A stretch of 64,000 nt of DNA, taken from positions 124,001-188,000 of the forward strand of contig NZ_CP159833.1 in NCBI RefSeq assembly GCF_047730175.1, written 5' to 3'. The position numbers were made by a program, and so were the translations under genes. Source of the DNA: Marifrigoribacter sp047730175 (GTDB lineage Bacteria > Bacteroidota > Bacteroidia > Flavobacteriales > Flavobacteriaceae). The notes under the pieces are model-generated. The model was not told where the DNA came from and ran no database searches. It saw only the letters and a list, made by a program, of their open reading frames with translations. Shown piece by piece: positions 51,099 to 60,275 of the stretch; position 1 is the stretch's first letter, and every line of letters begins with the position of its first letter.

Positions 51099-51473
51099 TT
51101 AATTTTCTAACAAACCATCTTCATTCCATTGAACAATTAAAGCAATTGTAGCTGGTGGCAATCTTGTACCTCCAGCAGGCATCATACCACCTTCTCCTTG
51201 AATTCTACTAATACGATCTATCAATCCTCTATTTTGAACAGCATCTTTTATATTTTGATAGGTTACTAAAGACATTGGCGCTCCATTTTGAGTTGGATTT
51301 GAATGGCAAGCAATACAATTACTTGCAAAAATGGATTGTACATTCTGATAGGTTACATTTTCAATTGTAATAACTTCTTCAACTGAGATATCATCTAAAG
51401 TATCATTAGAACAGTTTACAAAAAGCAATAAAATAAAGGTTCCTGTAAGGAATCGTAGGAATTGATTTTTCAT
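51099..51473 (-). CDS. Monohaem cytochrome c lipoprotein
   Basis: A 124-residue lipoprotein (signal FILLLFVNCSND, lipobox Cys21) with one CxxCH haem site (SIFASNCIACHSNPTQNGAPMSL near 49-71). The Met ligand is probably in EGGMMPAGGTRLPP near 94-107. It is the first gene of an operon with YceI, OB-fold and DUF5777. It is likely a periplasmic or outer-membrane electron carrier. Confidence 0.88.
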   Translation of the reverse strand: MKNQFLRFLTGTFILLLFVNCSNDTLDDISVEEVITIENVTYQNVQSIFASNCIACHSNPTQNGAPMSLVTYQNIKDAVQNRGLIDRISRIQGEGGMMPAGGTRLPPATIALIVQWNEDGLLEN

Positions 51474-51587
51474 GTATTAATTGTTTTGTTTAATAATATA
51501 ACAGCATAGTTACTAAATATCCTGATAAAAATAACAATATATTTTAAACAATAGCTAAACCAAAAAAAAATAGTATTAAAATATTTA

Positions 51588-54440
51588 TTATTTACTTAAA
51601 TACATTTTCCTACGAGAATATAATTCGTAAAACTCATCGTCTTTTAAGCTATCAATAAATAATATACTCTCCCCTGTACTCTTCATCTCAGGTCCTAATT
51701 GTTTATTCACATTAGGAAACTTATCAAAACTGAAGACAGGTTGTTTAATCGCATACCCCTCTAATTTTGGGTTAAATTTAAAGTCTTTCACTTTCTTTTC
51801 TCCGAGCATTACTTTCGTTGCATAATTCACATAAGGCTCTCCATACGCTTTAGAAATAAAAGGAACCGTTCTTGAAGCTCTAGGATTGGCTTCAATTATA
51901 TAAACAATGTCTTCTTTAATTGCAAACTGAACATTAATTAACCCTACTGTATTTAACTCTAAAGCTATTTTCTTAGTATGGTCTTTAATTTGTTGCATTA
52001 CTAACTCTCCTAAATTAAAAGGCGGTAAGATAGAGTTACTATCACCAGAATGAATACCACAAGGCTCAATATGTTCCATAATTCCAATTATGTATACATC
52101 TTCTCCATCACATATTGCATCTGCTTCAGCTTCTATAGCTCCATCTAAATAATGATCTAATAATAACTGATTTCCTGGCATTCGCCGTAATAAATCAACG
52201 ACATGTTTTTCTAATTCTTCCTTATTGATAACAATTTTCATTCCTTGACCTCCTAAAACATAAGAAGGTCTTACCAATATTGGGAAGTCTAAAACATCTG
52301 CAATAGCTGAAGCTTCGTCAGCTGTAGTTGCTATATCAAATTCAGGATAAGGAATATTATTCTCTTTTAATAATCTTGAAAAATGACCTCTATCCTCAGC
52401 TAAATCCAAAGATTCAAAACTAGTACCTATAATTTTCACACCATATTTAGTTAGCTTTTCCGCTAACTTTAATGCAGTTTGCCCACCTAATTGAACTATA
52501 ACTCCTTCAGGTTTTTCATGTTTAATGATATCATAAATATGTTCCCAAAATACAGGTTCAAAATATAATTTATCAGCGGTATCAAAATCTGTAGAAACCG
52601 TTTCTGGGTTACAATTTATCATAATTGTTTCGTAACCACATTCAGCTGCAGCTAAAACTCCATGAACACAACAATAGTCAAATTCTATTCCTTGACCGAT
52701 TCTATTTGGACCAGAACCTAAAACAATAATTTTCTTTTTATCGGAAACAACACTGTCATTACTTGAATAACGATGACCATCTGTAGTTTCCATTTCATTT
52801 TCAAAGGTTGAATAGTAATAAGGGGTTTTTGCTTTAAATTCAGCAGCACAGGTATCAACTAATTTATAAACTCGATTGACATTTAATTCTTCACGTTTAC
52901 TATACACTTTACTTTCTAAGCAGCCAAGCATATGAGCAATTTGTCTATCCCCATAGCCTTTTTGTTTCGCTTCCAATAATAATTCCTTATTAATCGTGTC
53001 TATATTGAATGTTGAGATTTCTTTTTCAAGTAGATATAAGTCTTCATATTGTTTTAAGAACCACATATCAATTTTTGTGATATCATGGATTCTACTTAAT
53101 GGTATTCCCATTTTTATGGCATCGTAAATAATAAACACACGATCCCAAGAAGCATAGGTTAATTTTTCAATAATTTCTTCGTAATTTTTATTTTCTTTTC
53201 CATCAGCTCCTAATCCATTACGCTTAATCTCAAGAGATTGAGTTGCTTTATGTAGCGCTTCTTGAAATGAACGACCAATCCCCATCACTTCACCAACGGA
53301 TTTCATTTGTAGTCCTAAAGTTCGTTCTGAACCTTCAAATTTATCGAAATTCCAACGAGGTATTTTAACAATCACGTAATCCAACGTAGGCTCAAATAAT
53401 GCCGACGTTGATTTTGTAATTTGATTTTGTAATTCATCCAAATGATACCCTAATGCCAATTTAGCTGCAATTTTTGCAATAGGATATCCTGTTGCTTTAC
53501 TTGCTAAGGCAGAAGAACGCGATACTCTTGGATTAATTTCAATGGCAATAATATCTTCCTTTTTATCTGGAGATATTGCAAATTGCACATTACACCCTCC
53601 TGCAAAATCACCAATATTACGCATCATATGGATAGCCATATCACGCATTTTTTGGTATGTTTTATCACTTAAGGTCATTGCAGGAGCAACCGTAATAGAA
53701 TCTCCTGTATGAATTCCAATTGGATCCATATTCTCTATAGAACAAATAATAACCACATTATCATTTGCATCCCTAAGTAGCTCTAATTCATATTCTTTCC
53801 AACCTATTAAAGCTTTATCAATCATCACTTCATGAATAGGAGATATCTCTAATCCACGTGTCAATAACTCATCGAAATCTTCCTCCTTATGGACAAAAGA
53901 TGCGCCAGCACCACCCAAAGTATAAGACGCTCTAATGATCAAAGGAAAGCCAAATTCCTGAGCAATTTCTTTCCCTTTTAAGAAAGAGTTAGCGGTAGCT
54001 TGAGGCGCCATAGGAATTCCTATTTTAAGCATCAATTCTCTAAACTGCTCTCTATCTTCAGTAATATTAATTGCATCTATATTTACACCAATAATTTTAA
54101 CATCAAAATCTTTCCAAATTCCTTTCTCATCGGCTTCAATACATAAATTTAAAGCAGTTTGACCACCCATTGTTGGCAATACTGCATCAATTTGTGGATG
54201 TTCTTTAAGGATTTTTATAATAGATTTTGAAGTAAGCGGCAACAAATAAATATGATCTGCCATAGAAGGGTCAGTCATAATTGTTGCAGGATTTGAATTA
54301 ATCAAAACCGTTTCTATTCCATCTTCACGTAAAGAACGTAATGCTTGTGATCCAGAATAGTCGAATTCGCAGGCTTGACCAATTACTATAGGTCCTGAGC
54401 CGATAATTAATATAGAAGAGAGTTTATTGTTTTTTGGCAT
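51588..54440 (-). CDS. carB: Carbamoyl-phosphate synthase large subunit
   Basis: A 950-residue protein with two ATP-grasp halves, making carbamoyl phosphate from bicarbonate, ammonia and two ATP for arginine and pyrimidine synthesis. First half: IGSGPIVIGQACEFDYSGSQ near 12-31, then ASYTLGGAGASF and AIEINPRVSRSSALASKATGYPIAKIAAKLALG. Second half: LGSGPNRIGQGIEFDYCCVH near 574-593, then RPSYVLGGQGM and IIEANPRASRTVPFISKAYG. It ends at 950, shorter than the about 1070 of E. coli CarB, so the C-terminal allosteric (MGS-like) domain is absent, as usual in this group. Confidence 0.95.
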   Translation of the reverse strand: MPKNNKLSSILIIGSGPIVIGQACEFDYSGSQALRSLREDGIETVLINSNPATIMTDPSMADHIYLLPLTSKSIIKILKEHPQIDAVLPTMGGQTALNLCIEADEKGIWKDFDVKIIGVNIDAINITEDREQFRELMLKIGIPMAPQATANSFLKGKEIAQEFGFPLIIRASYTLGGAGASFVHKEEDFDELLTRGLEISPIHEVMIDKALIGWKEYELELLRDANDNVVIICSIENMDPIGIHTGDSITVAPAMTLSDKTYQKMRDMAIHMMRNIGDFAGGCNVQFAISPDKKEDIIAIEINPRVSRSSALASKATGYPIAKIAAKLALGYHLDELQNQITKSTSALFEPTLDYVIVKIPRWNFDKFEGSERTLGLQMKSVGEVMGIGRSFQEALHKATQSLEIKRNGLGADGKENKNYEEIIEKLTYASWDRVFIIYDAIKMGIPLSRIHDITKIDMWFLKQYEDLYLLEKEISTFNIDTINKELLLEAKQKGYGDRQIAHMLGCLESKVYSKREELNVNRVYKLVDTCAAEFKAKTPYYYSTFENEMETTDGHRYSSNDSVVSDKKKIIVLGSGPNRIGQGIEFDYCCVHGVLAAAECGYETIMINCNPETVSTDFDTADKLYFEPVFWEHIYDIIKHEKPEGVIVQLGGQTALKLAEKLTKYGVKIIGTSFESLDLAEDRGHFSRLLKENNIPYPEFDIATTADEASAIADVLDFPILVRPSYVLGGQGMKIVINKEELEKHVVDLLRRMPGNQLLLDHYLDGAIEAEADAICDGEDVYIIGIMEHIEPCGIHSGDSNSILPPFNLGELVMQQIKDHTKKIALELNTVGLINVQFAIKEDIVYIIEANPRASRTVPFISKAYGEPYVNYATKVMLGEKKVKDFKFNPKLEGYAIKQPVFSFDKFPNVNKQLGPEMKSTGESILFIDSLKDDEFYELYSRRKMYLSK

Positions 54441-54490
54441 TTTTAAATAGCTTTTTTCAGTGGACTAAAATTACGACTCATTAGGGTATA

Positions 54491-54525
54491 AAAAAAAGGT
54501 GTTGCTCTAAGAACAACACCTTTTT
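54491..54525 (-). terminator. Intrinsic terminator after rpmH
   Basis: On the - strand AAAAAGGTGTTG and CAACACCTTTTTTT pair around TTCTTAGAG. It lies 18 bases after the rpmH stop and before carB, separating the two on the same strand. Confidence 0.9.
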
Positions 54526-54543
54526 ATATTTTTTTTATCAACA

Positions 54544-54705
54544 TTATTTTTTGTGACGAGTTTCAGATGAAACAGATATTTTCTTTCTGCCTTTTGCTCT
54601 TCTAGCAGCCAATACTTTTCTACCGCTTACTGAAGCCATGCGTTCTCTAAAACCATGTTTATTTCTTCTTTTCCTTTTTGAAGGCTGAAATGTTCTTTTA
54701 CTCAT
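54544..54705 (-). CDS. rpmH: 50S ribosomal protein L34
   Basis: A 53-residue basic protein, MSKRTFQPSKRKRRNKHGFR, then ERMASVSGRKVLAARRAKGR, the classic L34 pattern. It is a structural component of the large ribosomal subunit. The gene is too short for many ORF filters. A TATATTTG box at 54777-54784 (-) gives it its own promoter, and a strong terminator follows. Confidence 0.97.
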   Translation of the reverse strand: MSKRTFQPSKRKRRNKHGFRERMASVSGRKVLAARRAKGRKKISVSSETRHKK

Positions 54706-54776
54706 TATAATATATCTTTAAAATCTGAATAGTATTCTTTAAAAGGCTCTGAAAATCTATTATTCAAAACCGAGTG

Positions 54777-54784
54777 CAAATATA
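54777..54784 (-). promoter_or_regulatory. Probable -7 box for rpmH
   Basis: TATATTTG on the - strand fits TAnnTTTG and lies 72 bases upstream of the rpmH ATG. Ribosomal protein genes in Bacteroidota usually have such a promoter. The remainder of 54706-54975 is AT-rich without genes. Confidence 0.55.
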
Positions 54785-54945
54785 CAATCATTTTTCATTC
54801 TACAAACCTTAATTAAAAAATAATTCAACTTATTTTATATTGATTATTAAAGGTGTCAAGTGCATTATAAATGAAATTAATAAAAGATATATAAATATGA
54901 ATTATTTACAAGGTTTGAAATTATTAATTAATCCAATGTTTTTAT

Positions 54946-54953
54946 ACCTTTGG
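54946..54953 (+). promoter_or_regulatory. Probable -7 box for the TPR-like gene
   Basis: TACCTTTG matches TAnnTTTG and lies 23 bases before the ATG at 54976. Confidence 0.5.
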
Positions 54954-54975
54954 CAGCCAAATATAAATAGAATTC

Positions 54976-55542
54976 ATGTTCAATAAAAATATAAAATTAG
55001 TTTTAACAGCATTAATAATAGGAGTTGCTGTTTGGCAATTTATTCAAGGAAACATTGGTAATGGTATTATGTATATCTTATTATCTACTATTTTTATATT
55101 TCTTTATTTTAAAAATGAAATTATACTTCTTTCTTTTCTAAGGTTGCGTAAGCAAGATTTTCCTGGCGCTAAAAAATGGTTGGATAAAATTAAAAACCCT
55201 AAAGGTTCATTAACTAGAAAACAACAAGGATATCATAGTTACTTAAATGGCTTAATGGTTTCACAGACCAATATGAACGAAGCTGAAAGATATTTTAAAG
55301 AAGCCATAAGTTTAGGCTTATCAATGGACGCAGATTTGGCAATGGCTAAACTAAATTTAGCTGGAATTGCAATGTCAAAAAACAGAAAAAGAGAGGCTGA
55401 ATCTTTACTTTCAGAAGCAAAAAAGATTGACAAACATAATATGCTTGATGAACAAATTAAAATGATGAAACAGCAAATGAAAAAAGTAGGTCAACCCAAA
55501 CAACAATTTGGCCGTGGTGCTGGAAGAGGTGGCAGACGATAG
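54976..55542 (+). CDS. Membrane protein with TPR-like helical domain
   Basis: A 188-residue protein with two N-terminal membrane helices (LVLTALIIGVAVWQFI and IMYILLSTIFIFLYF). A helical region with TPR-like periodicity follows (FPGAKKWLDKIKNPKGSLTRKQQGYHSYLNGLM, then AERYFKEAISLGLSMDADLAMAKLNLAGIAMSKNRKREAESLL). It ends with a basic Gly-Arg tail (FGRGAGRGGRR). Likely a scaffold at the inner membrane; partner unknown. Confidence 0.7.
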   Translation: MFNKNIKLVLTALIIGVAVWQFIQGNIGNGIMYILLSTIFIFLYFKNEIILLSFLRLRKQDFPGAKKWLDKIKNPKGSLTRKQQGYHSYLNGLMVSQTNMNEAERYFKEAISLGLSMDADLAMAKLNLAGIAMSKNRKREAESLLSEAKKIDKHNMLDEQIKMMKQQMKKVGQPKQQFGRGAGRGGRR

Positions 55543-55668
55543 TCTTTTTCATCCTTAATCAATTATACCTTTAACGCATTTCATCTGTTGTTTTTTGCGC
55601 TTAACCCCCTAATAACCTGTGTTTTGTAATAAATGACTACATTCGTAATTGTAAATTAACAATTGCCT

Positions 55669-56367
55669 ATGGGTAGAAAACTACTTTTCCTTTTCTTATT
55701 GGTTACGTTTACATCTCTATCGCAAGATAAAGAGCCTAAGATTCTATTTTCTAAAGCTATTGGTGAGAATATAAAAACCTATACACATAAGTCACAAAAC
55801 GCATATTCTAAAGGAGAATATGAAAAGGCCAAGTTCCTATTTGATTCGTTAATTAATAATGTCATCAATGGAAGTTATTTGGATAACTTTAAAGTGAAAA
55901 AATTATCAGGCCGCAAGATCGAATTAAATCATTTTAAAAAACCTGTCTTTTTAATGACTTATGCTTCTTGGTGTGCGCCAGGTAAAGGAGAAATACCTGC
56001 TCTTAATGACATTGCTAAACAATACTATAAGGAAATTGACTTTGTAATTTTATTTTGGGATACAAAAAAGAAAGTTAGAAAAGCATCAACATATTACAAT
56101 CGTAAAATAACGATTCTTTATATTGATGAAAAAGAAAACATCCACGATCATATTATTGAACTTATGAAACACAGTGTTGGGTTTCCAACATCATTTTTTA
56201 TTGATGAAGATAAAAAAATTATTGATGTTAGGCGTGGAGTTTTACATCCATATGATGAGGAATTTGAGGTTTCTTTCGAACTCAATCATAATTCATTTTT
56301 AAAAGGTATAGAATTGCTTAAAAAATATAAAAAAGAAAAGGGAACTTTAGCAGAAAAGATTAAATAA
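55669..56367 (+). CDS. Thioredoxin-fold protein (TlpA-like) lacking the second active-site Cys
   Basis: A 232-residue exported protein with signal peptide (LLFLFLLVTFTSLSQ) and a C-terminal thioredoxin fold. The active-site region reads MTYASWCAPGKGEIPALNDI near 101-120, so the usual WCxxC is WCAPG with the resolving Cys missing. GFPTSFFIDEDKKIIDVRRG near 172-191 has the cis-Pro motif. With one Cys it cannot act as a normal disulfide reductase. The start at 55669 is an ATG; a TTG lies six bases upstream. Confidence 0.78.
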   Translation: MGRKLLFLFLLVTFTSLSQDKEPKILFSKAIGENIKTYTHKSQNAYSKGEYEKAKFLFDSLINNVINGSYLDNFKVKKLSGRKIELNHFKKPVFLMTYASWCAPGKGEIPALNDIAKQYYKEIDFVILFWDTKKKVRKASTYYNRKITILYIDEKENIHDHIIELMKHSVGFPTSFFIDEDKKIIDVRRGVLHPYDEEFEVSFELNHNSFLKGIELLKKYKKEKGTLAEKIK

Positions 56368-56742
56368 TTACTTTCCAAAAAACATTTTAATCGCTATAAT
56401 AAGTAATATTACACTAAATACTTTTTTCATCATTTCTTGATTGATTGAAATCGCAAATTTAGATCCAAAATATCCTCCAACAACAAATGATAATCCAATA
56501 ATCAAGGCAAATTTCCAATTAACATATCCTTCGTTATAATAATTAAACGCTGCTAAAAATGTTACTGGAATGGCTAACACGGCAAGACTGGTTCCCTGGG
56601 CTTCATGTTGAGAAAAACCCAACAAAACAATCATAAGAGGAATCATAATTACGCCCCCTCCTACTCCCATAAATCCACTAAATACGCCAGCTAATAGCCC
56701 AATTACAATTAAAGAAATAATTAGAGTTAAATTCATACTCAA
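56368..56742 (-). CDS. TauE/SafE-family transporter (single-repeat form)
   Basis: A 124-residue membrane protein with four hydrophobic helices. It carries the family repeat GLLAGVFSGFMGVGGGVIMIPLMIVLLGFSQHEAQGTSLAVLAIP near 17-61 and GLSFVVGGYFGSKFAISINQEMMKKVFSVILL. Full-length TauE/SafE exporters have two such repeats (about 250 aa), so this is a half-size form that probably dimerises. Sulfur-compound or anion export is inferred from family only. It stops 1 base after the convergent gene's end and precedes nothing on its strand. Confidence 0.85.
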   Translation of the reverse strand: MSMNLTLIISLIVIGLLAGVFSGFMGVGGGVIMIPLMIVLLGFSQHEAQGTSLAVLAIPVTFLAAFNYYNEGYVNWKFALIIGLSFVVGGYFGSKFAISINQEMMKKVFSVILLIIAIKMFFGK

Positions 56743-57678
56743 TTATTGCGCTGTAGTATTATAATGTCCTTCTTCTGGAATTTCAATAAAATATTCTTTC
56801 CCAGATGAATTTTTTAAATAGGTGTCACGTAACCAAGGGTTGTGTCTTTTTAATACTTTGTATGTAATATCATGTTCCTGAGAAAATTGAGCAAAATCTG
56901 CTACAGCCGTATCAACTTTTACTTTATAAGTAGGTACAGGAAAGTATAAATCTTTATCTCTAAAGTTAAATCCATACTTTTTTGGATTTAACATTATTTC
57001 TTTAAAAGCTAAAATCCTAAAAACATAACGACTTGTTTCATCATTTAGTAACAAATCATAATAGTTCCCCGTTGTTAATTGTCTCTTTTGTTGTTTGCCA
57101 ATTCCACCATTACCTGCATTGTATGCAGCGGCAGCAAGTGTCCAACTACCGAATCTCTTTTTGGCATCTTTTAAATATTCTGCAGCAACTTTAGTTGCCA
57201 TTTCTAGGTTATAACGTTCATCAACATAATCGTTAATCTCAAGCCCATATTCTCTACCGGTTCCTTTCATGAATTGCCAAAAACCAGATGCTCCGGCATG
57301 TGATCTATCATTCATCAAACCACTTTCAGCAACTGCTAAATATTTAAAATCATCTGGAATACCATGTTTCTTTAATAAAGGTTCTAGGATTGGAAAATAT
57401 CTATTTGCTCTTTTAAAGATTAATAAACCATTAGATTGCCAATAGGTATTTACTAATAATTCTCTATCAAAACGTTCTCTAACTTCAGGATCATTTAAAG
57501 GAACGGTTTCTCCTGCAAAATCCATAGTTTTAGGTATTGGAAGCGCATAAATGTTATAATCATTCACTAATTTCACTTCTAAATTTTCATCTGAAGGTGC
57601 GTCTTGCACTGCATTAATTAAAAAACCGCCCAATGCTAAAAGGCCAATAACAAATACTATTTTTGTTGCAAACTTCAT
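56743..57678 (-). CDS. Lytic transglycosylase (SLT domain)
   Basis: A 311-residue membrane-anchored protein (N-terminal helix IVFVIGLLALGGFLI). An SLT-type lytic transglycosylase domain covers about 90-220. The catalytic Glu is in FKYLAVAESGLMNDRSHAGASGFWQFMKGTGREYGL near 111-146, and TLAAAAYNAGNGGIGKQ is the second conserved segment. It cleaves peptidoglycan glycan strands, leaving 1,6-anhydro ends. There is a LysM-less C-terminal tail. It starts just upstream of the TauE gene, whose ATG follows after no gap. Confidence 0.9.
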   Translation of the reverse strand: MKFATKIVFVIGLLALGGFLINAVQDAPSDENLEVKLVNDYNIYALPIPKTMDFAGETVPLNDPEVRERFDRELLVNTYWQSNGLLIFKRANRYFPILEPLLKKHGIPDDFKYLAVAESGLMNDRSHAGASGFWQFMKGTGREYGLEINDYVDERYNLEMATKVAAEYLKDAKKRFGSWTLAAAAYNAGNGGIGKQQKRQLTTGNYYDLLLNDETSRYVFRILAFKEIMLNPKKYGFNFRDKDLYFPVPTYKVKVDTAVADFAQFSQEHDITYKVLKRHNPWLRDTYLKNSSGKEYFIEIPEEGHYNTTAQ

Positions 57679-57736
57679 AAATTCCTAATTTTAAATAAAG
57701 ATAAAAAAAATGCGCCTTCAATAACACTATCAACTG

Positions 57737-58399
57737 CTATTTTTCAATTAATTTAACTATTTCAGAAGAAACAGCTTTTGCTTTATACATTATCATCACA
57801 TGAGTGCCTTTTTCAATAAGAACACAATCCTTAATATTTTTTATCGGAAAAACTGCGTCATCAATCCCATGTATATGATTTACATTGGGAACTTCCACTT
57901 CTCTATTCCAACAAACCATTTGCTCTATAGCCCAATCTAAATAATCTTTATCCCTTACTGATAGGTATTCTTGATATAAAGCCAATCGCTTTTTAGATTT
58001 TGGTCCAATTGAAAATTTTGTTAGATCTCCTGCGCTTAAAACTAACTTTGTAGGAACCAGTTTATATGCTTTGGTTTTCTTTGCATATTGTAATCTTTTA
58101 GGGGTTTCAAATTTTGTTTTAATACTAGAAATAATAATGAGTTTCTTCAAGGTCAAAAACAAACTCATTTCCTGAACGACAACTCCACCAAACGACACTC
58201 CAATAAGAACAGCATCATCATGAATAACTAGTTTAGCAAATCGTTCTGCGTACGATTGCAACGTTTCTTTTTTATAAGGAATTAACCATTCCAATACATG
58301 AACTTCATAGCTGTCCTCTGGTAGTATAATATTTTTAAATATCTCTTTACCCGCAGCAAGTCCGGGAACAAAATACACATGAATTTTGGGTTGAAACAT
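57737..58399 (-). CDS. Alpha/beta hydrolase
   Basis: A 220-residue alpha/beta hydrolase with IHVYFVPGLAAGKEIF at the N-terminus, the nucleophile elbow GVSFGG near 75-80 and a C-terminal Asp/His pair probably in NHIHGIDDAVFP and KGTHVMIM. The start is an ATG at 58399; a TTG four codons upstream is also possible. There is no signal peptide. Substrate unknown. Confidence 0.8.
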   Translation of the reverse strand: MFQPKIHVYFVPGLAAGKEIFKNIILPEDSYEVHVLEWLIPYKKETLQSYAERFAKLVIHDDAVLIGVSFGGVVVQEMSLFLTLKKLIIISSIKTKFETPKRLQYAKKTKAYKLVPTKLVLSAGDLTKFSIGPKSKKRLALYQEYLSVRDKDYLDWAIEQMVCWNREVEVPNVNHIHGIDDAVFPIKNIKDCVLIEKGTHVMIMYKAKAVSSEIVKLIEK

Positions 58400-58574
58400 G
58401 GGGCTTAGCAATAGAATTTAGTCTAGCTCAAATATATTTCGTAAATTTACATCTTATAGGATTACAATCCTAACGTATTTTATTTGATATGATTCCCTGA
58501 ACATTCATAAAAACAAATATTAGAATAAAATAAAATCTTTTTAGCAATCTATTTCCTTTTTAAATTTACTCCCT

Positions 58575-58874
58575 ATGATTGAAGATGTAGCAATTACCGA
58601 TAATGAATTTTTAAGACAATTTGAATTAGAAGTAGGCGAAAATATGGCTCGCATTGAATATGCTTTACAAGAAAGAAAAATATTTCTAACCAAATATTGT
58701 ATGTGTGATGATATGGAAGAACAAGGGTTTAGAGATATTTTTATTAAAGCTGTCTTTGAAGAAGTAAAAGATAGAGGTATTCATTTAGTTCCAACAAGTC
58801 CAGAAGTTGCTTCTTTTTTACGAAAAAACAGAAGAAAATATAAAAGTTTACTCCCTATTGGAATAAATATTTAG
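58575..58874 (+). CDS. YjdJ-type GCN5-related N-acetyltransferase
   Basis: A 99-residue protein with the fold of small N-acetyltransferases of the YjdJ type: FELEVGENMARIEYALQERKIFLTKYCMCDDMEEQGFRDIFIKAVFEEVKDRGIHLVPTSPEVASFLRKN. Acetyl-CoA loop is in MEEQGFRDI, lacking some of the usual glycines. Related proteins are often adjacent to, or fused with, other enzymes. The acceptor is unknown. It is convergent with mtaB, 5 bases apart. Confidence 0.75.
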   Translation: MIEDVAITDNEFLRQFELEVGENMARIEYALQERKIFLTKYCMCDDMEEQGFRDIFIKAVFEEVKDRGIHLVPTSPEVASFLRKNRRKYKSLLPIGINI

Positions 58875-58879
58875 CAGCA

Positions 58880-60214
58880 CTAATTTAATATTTTTAGCTC
58901 AACAAAATTAAATCGCACTAAACCATCATCATCAATTTCAGTAAGCTGAATAGTATGCAATGTATTTACTAATTCAGGATTCCAAGGTGTTTTTACTTTC
59001 ACATAATTTTCAGTGAAACCATGAATATACCCTTGTTTGTTTTCACCTTCAAATAAAACGGTTCTCGTCGTTTCTAACTGACTTTCATAAAAAGCCCTTC
59101 GTTTCTTTACTGAAAGCCCTCTTAGCATCTTACTTCGCTTCTTACGGACATTTAAATCAACCACACCTGCCATTTCAACAGCTTCTGTGTTATCTCTTTC
59201 AGAATAAGTAAAAACGTGTAAATATGAAATATCTAATTCATTTAAAAAATGATAGGTTTCTAGAAACAATTCATCAGTTTCCCCAGGAAAACCTACAATA
59301 ACATCAACTCCAATACAGGCATGAGGCATCACTTCTTTTATTTTGTGAACACGATCAATATATAATTCTTTTAAATAACGACGTTTCATTAATTTTAAAA
59401 GATCGTTACTCCCACTTTGCAAAGGAATATGAAAATGAGGTACAAATGTGTTAGAATTTGCTACAAAGTCAATACTTTCATTCTTTAAAAGGTTTGGTTC
59501 AATAGAAGAGATTCGAAGTCTTTCAATTCCTTTGACTTCATCTAATTCTTTAATCAACTCTAAAAATGTGTGTTCGTGTTTCTTATTACCATACTCCCCT
59601 TTTCCGTAATCACCAATATTTACACCAGTTAACACAATTTCTTTAATTCCTTTTTCTGAAATTTCGACAGCATTATCTAATACATTTTGAAGCGTATCAC
59701 TTCTAGAAATACCTCTAGCCAAAGGGATTGTACAATAGGTACATTTATAATCACATCCATCCTGAACTTTTAAAAAAGCTCTCGTTCGATCTCCAATTGA
59801 ATAAGAGCCCACGTAGAAATTGGCCTCTTCAATTTCACAAGAATGTACTTCGCCAAAATCATTTTTAGATAAATCGTTGATATAATCAGTGATTTTAAAT
59901 TTCTCAGTTGCTCCTAATACTAAATCCACTCCATTAACATCTGCTAATTCTTGTGGCTTCAATTGAGCATAACACCCTACAGCAGCAATAAATGCATCGG
60001 GATTACCTTTTTGAGCTTGCTTTACAATGGTCTTAAAACGTTTGTCTGCATTTTCGGTCACACTACAAGTGTTGATCACATACATATCTGCTTTTTCAGA
60101 AAAATCTACCCGATCAAATCCTTCATTTATAAAGTCTCTGGCAATCGTAGAAGTCTCACTAAAATTGAGTTTACAACCTAATGTATAAAAAGCGACTTTT
60201 TTACTAACGTTCAT
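58880..60214 (-). CDS. mtaB: tRNA ms2t6A37 methylthiotransferase MtaB
   Basis: A 444-residue radical-SAM methylthiotransferase that adds the 2-methylthio group to t6A at position 37 of tRNAs reading ANN codons. The N-terminal UPF0004 domain begins FYTLGCKLNFSETSTIARDF and has Cys residues at 14, 50 and 82. The radical-SAM cluster motif is QDGCDYKCTYCTIPLARG near 151-168. IPLQSGSNDLLKLMKRRY and GVDVIVGFPGETDELF are characteristic. A C-terminal TRAM domain ends the protein. A divergent promoter pair separates it from the peptide-binding gene. Confidence 0.93.
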   Translation of the reverse strand: MNVSKKVAFYTLGCKLNFSETSTIARDFINEGFDRVDFSEKADMYVINTCSVTENADKRFKTIVKQAQKGNPDAFIAAVGCYAQLKPQELADVNGVDLVLGATEKFKITDYINDLSKNDFGEVHSCEIEEANFYVGSYSIGDRTRAFLKVQDGCDYKCTYCTIPLARGISRSDTLQNVLDNAVEISEKGIKEIVLTGVNIGDYGKGEYGNKKHEHTFLELIKELDEVKGIERLRISSIEPNLLKNESIDFVANSNTFVPHFHIPLQSGSNDLLKLMKRRYLKELYIDRVHKIKEVMPHACIGVDVIVGFPGETDELFLETYHFLNELDISYLHVFTYSERDNTEAVEMAGVVDLNVRKKRSKMLRGLSVKKRRAFYESQLETTRTVLFEGENKQGYIHGFTENYVKVKTPWNPELVNTLHTIQLTEIDDDGLVRFNFVELKILN

Positions 60215-60219
60215 TCTTG

Positions 60220-60248
60220 TATTTTTGGCAAATGAAAGGGCAAAAATA
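60220..60248. promoter_or_regulatory. Divergent promoter pair for mtaB and the peptide-binding lipoprotein gene
   Basis: TATTTTTG on the + strand (60220-60227) and TATTTTTG on the - strand (60241-60248) both match TAnnTTTG, spaced 13 bases apart and pointing outward past each other. Each would give a short leader to its gene. Confidence 0.6.
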
Positions 60249-60275
60249 CAAACTATATTTCGTTCCTAAAAACCT

